This document shows positions 1-11,443 of a stretch of DNA of 64,000 bases, piece after piece. Each line of letters starts with the position of its first letter. Position 1 is the first letter of the stretch. A program made the position numbers and the translations under genes. Source of the stretch: Haliclona indistincta. Taxonomy: Eukaryota; Porifera; Demospongiae; Haplosclerida; Chalinidae. The stretch is from contig OZ024790.1 of the NCBI GenBank assembly GCA_964017065.1, forward strand, positions 6,623,422-6,687,421, given 5' to 3'. Under the pieces are notes generated by a model. The model did no database searches and had not been told where the DNA came from. It was given only the letters and a program-made list of their open reading frames with translations.

Positions 1-1797
1 AACATGGACCATGGAGTGATCAACTAACAGTCACATATGATGGTATGAATTTCCTAATTATGAGCTGTTAATTTGTTACCATGCACAGTTCCTGATATTG
101 TGAGCTTCATAGTACAGTTACAACTAACAAATATTAATATTTTATGGCAGGTATGAATGCAATAATTAATGTCATTGACATTAACAATTATTTATTTTTG
201 TCGCTTTAGCCTCTAGATGGTTTACCAGTCCTTCACTATGTAGTGTCTTATAATACCAGTGATAACAGCACACTGATACACACACAAGTGAACTCTTCTA
301 TGACTAGTTACACAGTGTCTGGTGTACCAGGAGTAACCTACTATATTACAGTGTTTGCTGTCAATGCTCTGGGACCAGGACCTATCAATGGATACTCTAT
401 AGTGAATGGTGAGTATTATAATAGGGTCAAACATGCATAGCTAGTATAATATTAATATTTTTCCAATAGATTATGTGCTTTCTACAACTACATCACCAAC
501 TAATAAGTCAGTTCACTCTATGGCAAGTTCTTCTATTACAATGATTTTCTTCACTACTCAAAATAGCCCAACTACCACAGGTGAAACACAATTACTTTGT
601 CCGGCATGCAAAATATTGTAACATCACTACAAAATTTATTATTAATTATTTGTTAATAGGTATTGTTATCATATCTGTTTCCACAATTGGAGGAATCATG
701 GTCGTATTGATAGTTTTAGCTATCATTATAATAATAGGTTTTAAGATAAATCATACCAGAGGTATAATTAAAACATGCCGAAAAATAATGATTTCATTGT
801 TGATTAATAGGAAAGATAAAGAAAAGAGTTAATTGCAACAGGTAATGAATGTTTAGGCCGTTGTATTCAGCAATTATTACATAGTACGTCATCATTCACC
901 AATCGGATTGCTCTATTCGAGGGCATTAATGTAGGTTATTGACCGCGCGTAGCGTCTTCTATAGCAACAGACGGTTGCGTCTTTGCGAGTTTGAAAAATT
1001 CGCGATGTTATTGCGCTCACAGTGATGAACTATGTAATAAATCATTTATTGCCCTACACAACTCGGGCAATAACCGACATTAATGACCTCGGGAAAGTCG
1101 GTTGCCTCGTACAGTCTCGGGCTGCGCCCTCGACCGTAACTCGGGCAACCGACTTTCCCGCGGTCATTAATGTCGGTTAATGCCCTCGCGTGAGGGCAAT
1201 AACTAATACTAATAATTTTATTGTTATTAAAAAAATATTATCTATACTATTATAGTAATACCTATTCAGAAAGGTTTGAGCTGGTTAGTTTATTCATTTT
1301 AAAATGCATAGTTATGCTATTATACTTAATTTACAGAATGAAACATCAGTTTATGCTGATCTAGCACCACCAACTGACTTGATACCTCCTCCTCGCCCAC
1401 CACCTCCTGTGAATAAGGTATTTGCTCAGCCATAATTGACAGAAAACAGATGATGCCATCTTTTTACAGGCTAGAGCTAAACGTGGTGAGCTCTTGTATG
1501 CTGATATTGGATCAGTACCATTGGGCCACAAACCTGCTATACCTCCTCCCATTGAGAAGGTTATCTACTCTGATGCAAGAGAGGTTATGAAACCAAAGGT
1601 GTATAATTAATAGCAATTATTTTGTTATAATTATATTGTTATGTTTGAAGGAAAATACCGCATCAAGTACTGAAAAAAAACAACTCATTTATGCGGAGCT
1701 TGGAACTTCTTCTGGAATGCGACCAGTGGCTGCACCAGCACAAGATAAAGTTGTGTACTCCACCGTACAAACCACAGATATGCAGCGTCATCAATGA
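1..1797 (+). CDS. FN3 receptor copy A, 3' part, with ITIM-like tail
   Basis: Partial gene entering from the left edge. Exons read from splice sites and phase: 1-42, 89-150, 210-408, 470-580, 660-761, 811-841, (gap in the model), 1337-1417, 1470-1598, 1651-1797. The first three match exons 3-5 of copy B on the minus strand almost base for base: the end of one FN3 domain, a linker, then a second FN3 domain. Exon 470-580 is a Ser/Thr-rich stalk. Exon 660-761 is a hydrophobic transmembrane helix followed by basic residues. The last three exons are a cytoplasmic tail with proline stretches (PPPRPPPP) and five tyrosines in the contexts VYADL, LLYADI, VIYSDA, LIYAEL and VVYSTV. LLYADI, LIYAEL and VVYSTV fit the ITIM consensus. 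Exon 811-841 ends in phase 2 while exon 1337 needs phase 0, so an exon is missing from the model; a 4-nt microexon at 1270-1273 would fix the phase. A cell-surface signalling receptor is inferred. Confidence 0.75.
1049..1202. repeat. Long palindrome with CG-rich loop
   Basis: An inverted repeat of about 60-bp arms (ATTGCCC...GGGCAAT at the ends, GGGAAAGTCGGTTGCC opposite GGCAACCGACTTTCCC near the centre) with a loop containing CTCGGGCTGCGCCCTCG. It lies in an intron of the copy A receptor. Three more palindromes of the same design occur at 15940, 17971 and 58975. Confidence 0.8.
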
Positions 1798-2426
1798 AGT
1801 AGACAGAGTTACTGTTACAGCATAAAACTATAATTGATTATGTACAGTATCTTAATGCAATCCTGACTAACGATCATACATTTTCAGTGTATAATTGCAA
1901 TGGTAATTATTGGGATTCACCAAGTTCACCCATTTTGAAACAGATTACGTCATCTCGTCCCGCCCTCAAATTTAATCATTGATTACTACTGCTACAGAAA
2001 TAATTAAACCCTAACCCTACACCTTAAAAACCTCCTAACTGCGCAAACAATTTCCTAATTTCACAGCGTCGGGAATGGGGAATGGGCCGGATCATCGGGA
2101 ATGTTTCTAAAAAGACTTGCAGCTAACATTGGCTGGCGGCAAAAAATATGGTGCGCTTGCACCATAATTTTTTATTGTCAATTTTTGTTATTTTTTTATC
2201 GGCAACATTCGACGCAAGCTCCACTGCATTCTCCACTGGACTCAGTACCACTGCTACAGCGACCGGCTAATAATTATTATTTTGTTTATTTTGTCTTACT
2301 TAAGGTGGCGGTCTACCCGTTTTTACCGCCACCTTACGAGTTTTTTTTTATGGGTAGACCGCTACGAGTTTTGTTGACCCACGCTGAACGTAGCTGTTCT
2401 ATGCATCGACAAACATGGACGTCACT
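1798..2426. other. Non-coding stretch with a TTAAGGTGGCGG end fragment
   Basis: No supported gene. At 1914 a segment beginning GGATTCACCAAGTTCACC resembles the one at 39176 upstream of receptor copy C. At 2300-2368 there is a small inverted structure, TTAAGGTGGCGGTCTACCCG and GGGTAGACCGC, which looks like the terminal repeat of the TTAA-flanked element at 43774. Confidence 0.4.
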
Positions 2427-2790
2427 CAGTGGCGGATCCAGGGGGGGGGAATCGGGGGCCAATTCCCCCCCTTCGCGAGCACGTTTAATTAATTCATAGA
2501 CTATTTTATTGATTGCCACGCCTCTCGATCGTTAACACGCGCACGAGCTCATACATATACACGACGAGCAGCTAGCTGGGGACTACTAGTACTGTAGTAT
2601 CAAGTCTATAACCATGTTTCGCGGTCTGTCTTGCTCTCCAACAGCTACAGGCTACCGCGAACGCAGTTTAAAATGACGTATTCTAATGAATATTAATTAG
2701 CTATTTTTCAAAAAAATCGCGCGCGCGCTCCTCCAAACATTTCCCTCCATTGTTTGGCCCCCCCTTTTTCGAATCCTGTATCCGCCCCTG
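2427..2790. mobile_element. hAT-like MITE (CAGTGGCGGATCC family)
   Basis: The left end reads CAGTGGCGGATCCAGG and the right end is its diverged inverse, CCTGTATCCGCCCCTG. The termini are C/G-rich. The direct repeat flanking it is only 5 bp (TCACT). It shares its terminal repeat with the element at 48555, which has a clear 8-bp duplication. No coding capacity is seen. Confidence 0.65.
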
Positions 2791-3184
2791 TCACTGCAAA
2801 ATCAGCTATGATTTAGAATGTAAAAGTGTTTTTCTTAAAATCAGAAAAAGTAAATGCAGAAAACTCTTCGCCGGTCAGCACCTAGAAATGGTTTATAAGA
2901 GTCGAATTTCAGCGGTAACCTTTGCTGCACGGTTAGTCAGGAGAGATTTTTGGCGTGAAAAAATGCGTATCCGTACAATGTCGATTGTTCCTACATTATT
3001 CCTTGGTGTAGAATATTGTGCAACGTTTCAAGCTGCATTATACATTGAGACACACTCATTGATGCATCAGAGCGAGTTTCACGCTGCTAGCGTTGCTCTG
3101 TCACGAGCTGCAGATAAAAGAAAGTCGCTCATTAATTGGGGCGAGCCTGAGCGAGCCCATACTGCTCGAAACGTCCCCCGCGAC

Positions 3185-3392
3185 TATCCATCCATCCATC
3201 CTTCCATCCATCCGTCCGTCCGTCCGTCCATCCGTCCGTCCGTCCGTCCGTCCGTCCGTCCGTCCGTCCGTCCGTCCATCCATCCATCCGTCCATCCGTC
3301 CATCCGTCCATCCCTCAATCCGTCCATCCGTCCACCCGTCCACCCGTCCACCCGTCCACCCATCCACCCATCCACCCACCCACCTACCTAGT
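3185..3392. repeat. Tetranucleotide microsatellite (CCGT/CCAT)n
   Basis: About 50 units of CCGT, CCAT and CCAC in tandem. It opens long Arg-Pro-Ser reading frames on both strands that are not genes. Confidence 0.95.
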
Positions 3393-3906
3393 ACCTACCC
3401 ACCCGCTTCACATAATTTCTCCAGGATATATACTGACACGTGAGCTTCGTATGATCAGTCAATATCCTGGTAATATATTGCTACTATACCGTAAACATCG
3501 ATGACAAATAGTGAAATACTAGTAAAATTGAAGTACTAGCTCGCTAGCTGGTTCATGGAGATCTAGATCGTCGCATTGGTGGCCCGTCAGAGGGAGTATA
3601 GGGAATGGTATTAGAGACCAAGAGCAGGAATACTGGTGGTGAGACACCAAGACCAGGACTCAGAGTACTGTTGCATGATGGTGGTAGAGAGAGCAAGAGC
3701 TGCAGCTAGGTATAAATCGTAACTCAGTACTGAGGATCAAGACGAGTCAGTCAGCCAAGAGTAGGTATATATTATATAATACAGTACTAGACCAGACGGT
3801 ACTGGATCATGAACAGGCTGTAGTGATCTCTATAATCTACATGCCTACAATAATTGTATTGACACATGATGGCTCTATAGCCGCATATCTTTGTAATCAT
3901 GTATAC
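3393..3906. other. Non-coding, nothing recognised
   Basis: AT-rich sequence between the microsatellite and the hairpin-ended element. No open frame, repeat end or motif that I can support. Confidence 0.5.
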
Positions 3907-5039
3907 ATTATCATTGCCGATCGGCAATGATATGTAGGGATGACCTCGAACTAAGATGGCGGCTACTCATTTGTGAAAATGAGTTTTCGCACATATCTCT
4001 ACTGTTATACATTACTACTGCATTTTCGCTATCTCTAAGGGAATTTGAAGTGCGAGCGCTTGTAGGAAGTCTATGAAAGTCGCCGGGACTGCTTGCTTGT
4101 CGACGAAAATCAAGATGGCGACTCTCAGGGAGGGCGTTGCAGATCTTCGCTGTTGTAGCGTTTCTCGAGATTCCAGACATCTAGGAGTGATCAGGCGATT
4201 GTTCTGAGCATGGAAATACCTTTGGCGAAGCGGGCAGACGTTTCTAAAGTGGTAAACAGAAATCGCCGCCCACGCGACTTGTTCATCTTCTTTCTTCTTT
4301 CTTTCTTTCTTCTTTCAGTAAGCCTGGCGCTGTCCTGAGTGAACGAATCACTACCAAACCTGCACAATTGCACGTGTATATATCTGAAATAGTGCACTTA
4401 CTTCTTAGATAGGCATTAAACACTACCAGAAGCGAGTAATACTTGAAAAACATGGTTTTTAAGCGGTTTTGGACTGAAGACGCCATTAAATATTTAACCC
4501 TCTTGTCGCTTCTTATCATTGACTCCGCCCACATCAGTTTTGTAGCTAGCTATCTCGATCGATACTGCGTTTTGTCTCTGGTCTGGACGCTTCAGCGCGC
4601 AAGCCAGAGGTATCAAATTTGTCTAGAGCTGTACTATACTCTAAGTAACACTGATCTGTTCTTTAAAGCTTCAGATAGCGGGTTGAAACTGACCGTGATG
4701 CCCAGACGATTGAACAAGTAGTAGGCTTACGAGCAAGATTCGTCGGCAAGATTCTACGCCACAGAAAGGTTCCTACACCACGCAGCGTAAGGACTAGAAG
4801 CTACTGTGAGTGTGATATTGGCATCAACAAGATTCTACTAGGCGTGGTCCAACTATTTAGGCTTTGCAAAGTTTGCAGCATCATGATCGAGTTGTCACAT
4901 GAGCATGCATGAGTATATTACTGAGTCTCGATCACAGTACTAACAAGTATCATGTTGTCATATCATACCTGGACTTGATATTTTGCTGTCTGCGTCCTCA
5001 ACCTCTTTAAACCTCTCATTGAATGATTGGTAATATTAA

Positions 5040-7232
5040 GGTGGTATGGAAGCGAAGGTGTGAATTTGGAAGAATTTTTTTATTTATGTATAATTTCTTA
5101 AACATAAAATACTGTGCAAGTTGGAGTTATTATAATGGTTGTTTGAGGTGTGTAGCATGCAATCACAAAACAAGAAGAGATCCTGAGAATTAGTGTTCAT
5201 ATTATGGCGCTTCAGATACATGTCACGACAAATATGGACCCCCCTAAAAAGTTCCCCCCGGTCCATAATTTTCGGACCCCCGGCCCTGATATTTCGAAAT
5301 ATTTGAACCGGGGGGCCAGAAAATTGCTGAAATATTTGGACCCCAGTGAATATATTTTGCCCCCCCCTAGGTCCGTAATTTTTGGACCCCCCATTTTTTA
5401 TTTATGAACCAACAATAGTTGCAATACCTTTCATCACATTATAATCATGAAGAATAGCAACTACAATACCTACAATCAGTTACTATCCGCATCCTCCACT
5501 ACAACACATATCTTCATATGATACCATCGTTGACATCGACTGCACTCTACCATGTTAGCAAAGCTCGCAGGCATGCGGTATTCGCAGAATAGCTCTATCT
5601 CCTTCACAGCCTTAACTCTAGATTTGTTCTCTCGTCCTTCACTTCTAGTTGTCGAAAACATGGACCACTCATTATTTGACAAGCATGTCACTTGTGTGAA
5701 GATGCTCCCTCATTTTTCTTTGATGGAACAAGAAAGCACTCGGATGTTTACCTGCAAGTGTTGCTGCAAAAGAGATAGCAAACAAGCCACAATCCGAAGA
5801 CCCTCTTTGTTGTTGACACTACAGTAATAAAATTATGCATGATGATTGATCACAATAATTATGACGTACCTGACGGTGAATGCGGTGATAGCATTTTTCT
5901 CAGTGCATATTATTGCTGCCGGCTATCTGCCTCTCTAATGCTCCAGTCACATGTGGGGGCATACTGTCGAACACATCTACTTCACCATTAATTTTGTACA
6001 ACCAATGGTAGATACTGTGACCCAGTGTGACTAGACAGTATCATCGTATCAACGTCATCGTATCGTCATCAGGTACAGCGATCGACTCTTCTTCTCCCAT
6101 GCTGTCCGTCGTTCTGAGCTTTTTCTCTGGTGAGGGTCATTTTATAGTATCTGTTGGCCTTGATCAGTATCGGCAGCTTCAAACTAAGCGCCATAAGGGC
6201 ACAAAGAAGACGCATTGAAGTGAAACTACGAGGGGAACGTGTATTTCAATGGGGTCCTTAAATTACACCTGAATGTGCGAAATATTTGGACCCCCGGAAC
6301 GAATATTTCGGGGGTCCGTAAATAACGTGACATACACCCACTGTATTTGTTAATTCTTCTCAAAGCTATTGCCAGAAGCACTGTATGCCAGTATATTGAA
6401 TAGAATTCTATGGAGAACGCAGAGGGCTAACATTTCAGCAGAGGCCGCAATTGGATCGCCCTTTAGTATCCCGTAAGGCAGCAAAGAAGCAAACTTGGCT
6501 CACTTTCCTACAAAGACGCCAGTAGGAGCCTACGAAGAGCGTGGAACTGCGGCTTCTGGCCAAAAATTTAGCACGCTAGTGTACTAGCGGGGAATCAATT
6601 CTTACCTGACAGTGCTGTTCAGTAGAAAAGTTACCATACTCTTTGTGCACGCTACACGCAGTGGCTACATTATACACGGCCTTAGTCAGACTTTGTGAAA
6701 ATACATCGTTTGTTTCGTGACTCGACACTCTACAGTAACCTTCTGAGTCATTCTGACCTCCACAAGCCCCACTAGACGCCGTCAGAACCGCAGCACAACC
6801 TAGCCGCGACCGCAGTGCCCCGCCCTAGCAACGCGTCCACAAATTATGAATAATATTAACATACACGTGCGATAAAACGTACCGCGAATGATCTTGGCTG
6901 CAACGTGTTGTAGCGTCACCTGTTGGCTGTAAAAGCTTTGTTTAGTCTTTGTACAGCTTCTTCTAGCCCAAGACTTGGACTGCGGCTGCACTAACACCAC
7001 AGAGACGTTGTACTTACGTATACGGATTATAGGTCGCGTACACGTAGTTAATTGTTATTGCATTCCATCGCCCACGCATAGCAACCAGTTGGGTAACATT
7101 TGTACAACAATATCTTAGCAACCAAGGAGTTTACTTCAATTTCCTTTGAGGATCCTATTTGTATGCACCAACTCTACAACATACTTTAAAATGAAACAAA
7201 TTGAAGAGGTCAAATTTCGCTTCCGTACCACC
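5040..7232. mobile_element. TTAA-flanked TIR element inserted in copy A
   Basis: Terminal inverted repeats GGTGGTATGGAAGCGAA and TTCGCTTCCGTACCACC, each flanked by TTAA (5036-5039 and 7233-7236). The other copy of the host element, near 13758, has a single TTAA at the matching place, so the insertion and its TTAA duplication can be read directly. TTAA targeting is typical of piggyBac-type and Kolobok elements. Internally there is a further C-rich inverted structure (about 5221-5397 against 6255-6332) enclosing a broken Ulp1-like protease. Confidence 0.8.
5476..6027 (-). pseudogene. Broken Ulp1/C48-like protease with PHD-like finger
   Basis: On the minus strand the frames give, in order: HWVTVSTIGC (6027 downward, catalytic His context), VDVFDSMP (catalytic Asp), QQQRGSSDCGLFAISFA (Gln and Cys of the C48 active site, near 5800-5750) and a Cys/His pattern, FCEYRMP...CSRCQRWYH, near 5476-5600, resembling a PHD-type finger. 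The His and Asp segments are in different frames, and a further break lies before the Cys segment. Ulp1-like proteases travel with several eukaryotic DNA transposon groups, so this is probably TE cargo of the element around it. No active product is expected. Confidence 0.6.
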
Positions 7233-7402
7233 TTAAATGATTGTTTTAAACCACACTCCTTACTCTCAAGACCCGTGCACGTTCACATCTGCATGCTAGA
7301 CTAGTAACTGCTGCTCACAGAGTTGTCAAAATGAAATAACATGTAACATAGAATAAGTTCAAACTGATAGTGATCAAAAAAGTAACAGGATCGAACAAGT
7401 AA

Positions 7403-7984
7403 AGTAAAAAAAGCTTTAATAAAAAAACTGAAAAGTGTAGGGATGACTCTTAAAAAAGGAAAGGAACAAGATGGGATGATGCTTGCAAAAGTAAAGCAAC
7501 AAGATGGAATAATACTTGCAAATGTAAAAGTCCCAAGTATCCCTACATCAGCGGCTTGAAGGAGGACGCAGTCCGATGGAGTAATTGATAACTAGAGGTA
7601 TCTGTGTTTAGGAGGACGCAGTCCGATGAAGTAATTGACTGTTGTAAATAACTATAGAGGTATCTGTGTTTAGGAGGACGCAGTCTGATGAAGTAGTTGA
7701 CAGTTGTAAATATGCTGCAGGTAGCTGTGTTTGGAGGACGCAGTCCGATGAAGTAATTGACGGTTGAATTGTAAAATTAAGGTATAGGAAGAGGATTCCG
7801 CATTTGTCAGTTGCACGTCGTCGGAGCAAGCCGCTGATGTAGGGATACTTGGGACTTTTACATTTGCAAGTATTATTCCATCTTGTTCCTTTACTTTTGC
7901 AAGCATCATCCCATCTTGTTCCTTTCCTTTTTTAAGAGTCATCCCTACACTTTTCAGTTTTTTTATTAAAGCTTTTTTACTTTA
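7403..7984. repeat. Terminal foldback of copy A with internal tandem repeats
   Basis: Arms of about 155 bp at 7403-7557 and 7827-7983 are inverse copies. Between them lie four tandem units of about 55-61 bp, each starting GGAGGACGCAGTCCGATG. The two arms share variants that the other element copy lacks. Confidence 0.85.
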
Positions 7985-10235
7985 TTGTATTTAACAATGG
8001 TAGCTGTACCATTGATCAACTTTTTGAACTATTACCAGCTTCTTGCTCTGCTGCATGCAATGTAGACATGCATTGCGGTGCTTCAAACTTACGTGCTGTA
8101 GCACTGTATAGTAATGTGTATAGGAAACCCAGCATGCAACACTCTAATTGAGTTCATTTCTACTTGAGTATGATTGAGCATACGTCAGTGCATTATTGTG
8201 AACTAGGCATCTTGTAGTAAAATGCATTATGTGGTTTATAATTGTAAGAGAGTTTGCTTTAGGCTATGCATCTGTGCGTTATATTGTAATGAAGCTCATG
8301 CTTAAGGCCATGTACATGCATGCCACACTGGTGTTCGAATTATACCTGATTTACCAGATTCTGTTTTCTCTAAGGTTGACCTGGGTAGTGAGTGCTACAT
8401 AAAATCATGTTGGTAGGTGTATTAGGGTTGTAGTATGGCACACCGTTTGTATGATCATAAATAACGTGGACGTAAGGCAGTGCAGCTGCGGGCTTGTAGG
8501 TGTTACTGATGTGGGTGTGGTCTATACACCATCGACCATGTGTAGTGCAGGTATGTTTCTTCTGCCAGTAACGGGTCACCCAGTCCCTGTCATTGTCTCT
8601 GTGTCACTTTGTGTATAGTGTGAGTCATGGTGCCACTTCTGTTCGCTAGGCTATAGCAGTCGTCCGTTGATCACCTAGTGGCAGCTAGTAGCTTGCTGTC
8701 AATGCCTGTGTGACTATAGGTCTGTAATAGTGTAATTAACCTGTGACTCTGTCAGTTATGCTCTGCTAGCCTATACATGTGTGTCTGTATATGATTATGT
8801 GTCTACTTATTTGCCAGAACACAACATGCTGATTTACGTTACAATAAGAGTTATAATTATGCTTATTTCCTCTCCATACACCTATTGCATCAATCACTCA
8901 GATGTGCTAGTTTCAGCTGGGTCACACTTTAAACCAGTTAAAGCACCGCGTCTCATGCTCTACGGTGTATAAAATAGGTTTCCTACTGCTTATAATAATA
9001 AAACGTAGAGCGTCCATTGTTGATCATCCTCCATCGTGTAACAATGCCTTCACACATTATAGTGTATGAAGTGAGGCTATATGGTGTACGCTTTACTATT
9101 GCGAAAACCACTGTAATTGTACAAGAGTCATGTCTCGATGACAAATAGAGCACTCACCTTAGGCTAATGCTCTATTTGCCTCTCGACACGCCCCTTTTTG
9201 TGCAATTGTACGCCCATCATGCATTATTATGGTGCTTTAACTAGTACTTAGGATGTACATAAATTCTTTTTTTCCTCACAGGAGGTACTACCATCAGATG
9301 GGTGTGTACTATATGGCATGTAAAGCTGACAAATGATCATAAAGACAACCATACTATGTTGCAATTGCACTGTGATATAATTGACAACTTGTTCATCATT
9401 GTGTTTCAGTCACAAAAATTATAATGGTTATAAAAATATGGGCATGGTACTACTATTGTAAATAGCTTGCAGGTCAGTGAGAATGCTATTTCACTGAATG
9501 CTACTCTGAGACATCACTATAGGGTCCATTATAGGTATAAATACACTATGAGAGTAGCAACTCACTGCTATTGCTAGCCTGACACAGTGACACAACTGCA
9601 GAGAGACAAGACTAGCTCAGTAGGGTCTAGAGCTTGCCAATGAAAGGACTTACTGATCCTTATAGAGGTTGTGCACATACAACTTTGACGCACATTTTTC
9701 GTGTTAGTAACCGTTGCTACGACGCCATTTTGAGTGTCAGACAAGAAGTACTTTAGCATTAATTTTTGATTGCTAGATAAAGCTACATGTACAGTCACGC
9801 TATGGTGCAAAAAAGCACTGCTAGGTGGAATACAAGAATACTACAAGCTGTATGCACCAAGCAAGGGCTCTCTCGTGGAACGGCAGCACTTTCCTCCGCT
9901 CGAGGTACGGTATCCAGATGGTTGAAGCCATTCTAACAACACTGCTTTGACGTGGTATAGACTACAAGGACTCGTACGTACAGTACGTACGAGTGAGTTA
10001 AGCCTGGCCACAGAAAGGTCTGTTTAAAGAAAGTCGCTATTCTTGCTCTGTCGCACTTCTTTGTTTCGTCTTCTGCGTAGCCCTGGTACTAAGCAAGACT
10101 GCTATCCACTTTTTACTGAGCGGTGCAGCTTACAAACGAGAGCAGAGCACGTTGTTTCTTGCAGTTGACACTCAAAATCGCCGTGTGCATCACGTGCGTT
10201 CGATTTGTGACGTCACACGCACAACCTCTATTCTC
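7985..10235. other. Non-coding stretch without recognised genes
   Basis: Short frames only. At 9140-9180 there is a small hairpin (CAAATAGAGCA and TGCTCTATTTG). From about 9590 a region begins that shares TCTAGAGC/GCTCTAGACC and GAGGTTGT/ACAACCTC words with its own end near 10230, suggesting an eroded TIR element; I could not define its limits. Confidence 0.45.
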
Positions 10236-10720
10236 ATAGCCTGGCCTATAGTCTACGACTGTAGAATAAAAAGGCGAGCTCTAGACCCTAGTTTAAATTA
10301 GTGGAATCTTTCTCTGCATGCAGTGGCATCTGGCTGGCAACAGCAGTGAAATACATACTCTCATAGTGCACCTACGACTGTAGAAAGGCACAAGCGAGCT
10401 CTAGACCCTAGTTTTACTGGAATCTTTCTCTGCAGTGGCATCAGGTTCGCAACAGCAGTGAAATGCATACTCTCATAGTGCTCCTACGACTGTAGAAAGG
10501 CACAGGCGAGCTCTAGACCCTAGTTTTAGTGGAATCTTTCTCTGCAGTGGCATCAGGTTCGCAACAGCAGTGAAATGCATACTCTCATAGTGCACCTACG
10601 ACTGTAGAAAGGCACAGGCGAGCTCTAGACCCTAGTTTTAGTGGAATCTTTCTCTGCAGTGGCATCAGGTTCGCAACAGCAGTGAAATACATACTCTCAT
10701 AGTGCACCTACGACTGTAGA
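10236..10720. repeat. 112-bp tandem repeat
   Basis: The word TCATAGTGCACCTACGACTG recurs at 10361, 10473, 10585 and 10697, an exact period of 112 bp, with a diverged unit before them. Each unit contains GAGCTCTAGACCCTAG and GGAATCTTTCTCTGCAG. No reading frame runs through the array. Confidence 0.9.
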
Positions 10721-11443
10721 ATGTACAGGCAGAATGTTGCAGTTTTACCGGATAAAAAGTCGATCATTTTGTTAAACAATTGCAACTGATCAAGAACGAA
10801 GCAAAACTAGGGCTGTCGATCAGCAGCCATCTTGTCACCGGTCAACAAGAGCGGCCCTGCGCGAGCGGAAACGAGTCATCGATAAACTACTTTCTCTAGA
10901 TGAATCTCATTAACGCGACGAAGAACTGCAGAGCTGCATCTTCTCGACGATCGCGTGCGCGCATGGTTTAAGCTACACTTATAATTCCATCGCAAGTGAA
11001 AAGTTCAGGTATCTGGCTATCCATTGCACAAATCTGTGTTCTTAACTCGCAAAAATGCGCAAATGCAAGCCTAAAAACTTCAGTGACTCCCAAAACACAC
11101 GTTTTTGGTGCATTTCTGCACCGTACAACGTTATGCAAGGAACTTCAGCTTGCAAACTTGCTGTAGTGAAAGTTGAGCCATTGAATTTTCTTAACTCAGC
11201 CAAATAGCCATTTCCCAGCCTAAAAACTTCAGCTACTGAGCTTAGCCAGTGACCTATAATTAATAGTTAATAACTTTTGCAATAGTTGGTTGTGAGCTGT
11301 CACACATAATCTACAATGATATACCATACTTCAGACCTGATTTGAGGATTGTATTACCTTTGATAAAATTTTTACAGCATAATATGTAAAAACATCACAA
11401 TTGGACTCTCTAAGCTGGAAGCACTGTAAGGGAATTTCGTGGC
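10721..11443. other. Non-coding stretch upstream of TE-derived pseudogene
   Basis: No supported gene. It may be the 5' part of the element whose protein remains begin at 11444. Confidence 0.4.

Larger units (their letters stand above)
3907..7984. mobile_element. Hairpin-ended foldback element, copy A (interrupted)
   Basis: Shares its full length with 12651-14588 apart from one insertion (5040-7232). It begins with a perfect 22-bp palindrome (3910-3931, half-site ATCATTGCCGA), followed by ATGTAGGGATGACC, AAGATGGCGGC, a CTTT-rich tract near 4290-4318, and ends in a long foldback whose outer sequence again contains the inverse, TCATCCCTACA. There is no transposase. It looks like a non-autonomous DNA element of unknown superfamily; no target duplication was recognised. 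Confidence 0.75.

Noticed and set aside
243..440. Minus-strand and short plus frames over the copy A FN3 exon, and the same over copy B at 21146-21340
   Set aside because: Antisense or unspliced readings of FN3 exons explained by the spliced models.
2007..2024. Telomere-like CCCTAACCCTACACC
   Set aside because: Only about two units, with no continuation.
2750..3443. Long Arg-Pro-Ser-Val and Asp-Gly-Trp frames on both strands
   Set aside because: They are translations of the (CCGT/CCAT)n microsatellite; all frames stay open in a 4-bp repeat without stop codons.
4283..4534. Frames in the body of the foldback elements at 4283-4721 and 12867-13500
   Set aside because: Similar in both copies only because the DNA is; they are not conserved as protein between copies (different stops and frame shifts) and lack motifs.
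5204..5407. Pro-rich frames over the C-rich block
   Set aside because: The sequence is an inverted C-rich repeat; open on both strands by composition.
9140..9230. Hairpin with CAAATAGAGCA arms as a possible structured RNA or terminator
   Set aside because: Only 11-bp arms with a 15-bp loop and no conserved context; chance is likely in such AT-rich DNA.
8001..9570. Possible exons in the 8-9.5 kb region
   Set aside because: Short frames without matching splice phases or recognisable domains.
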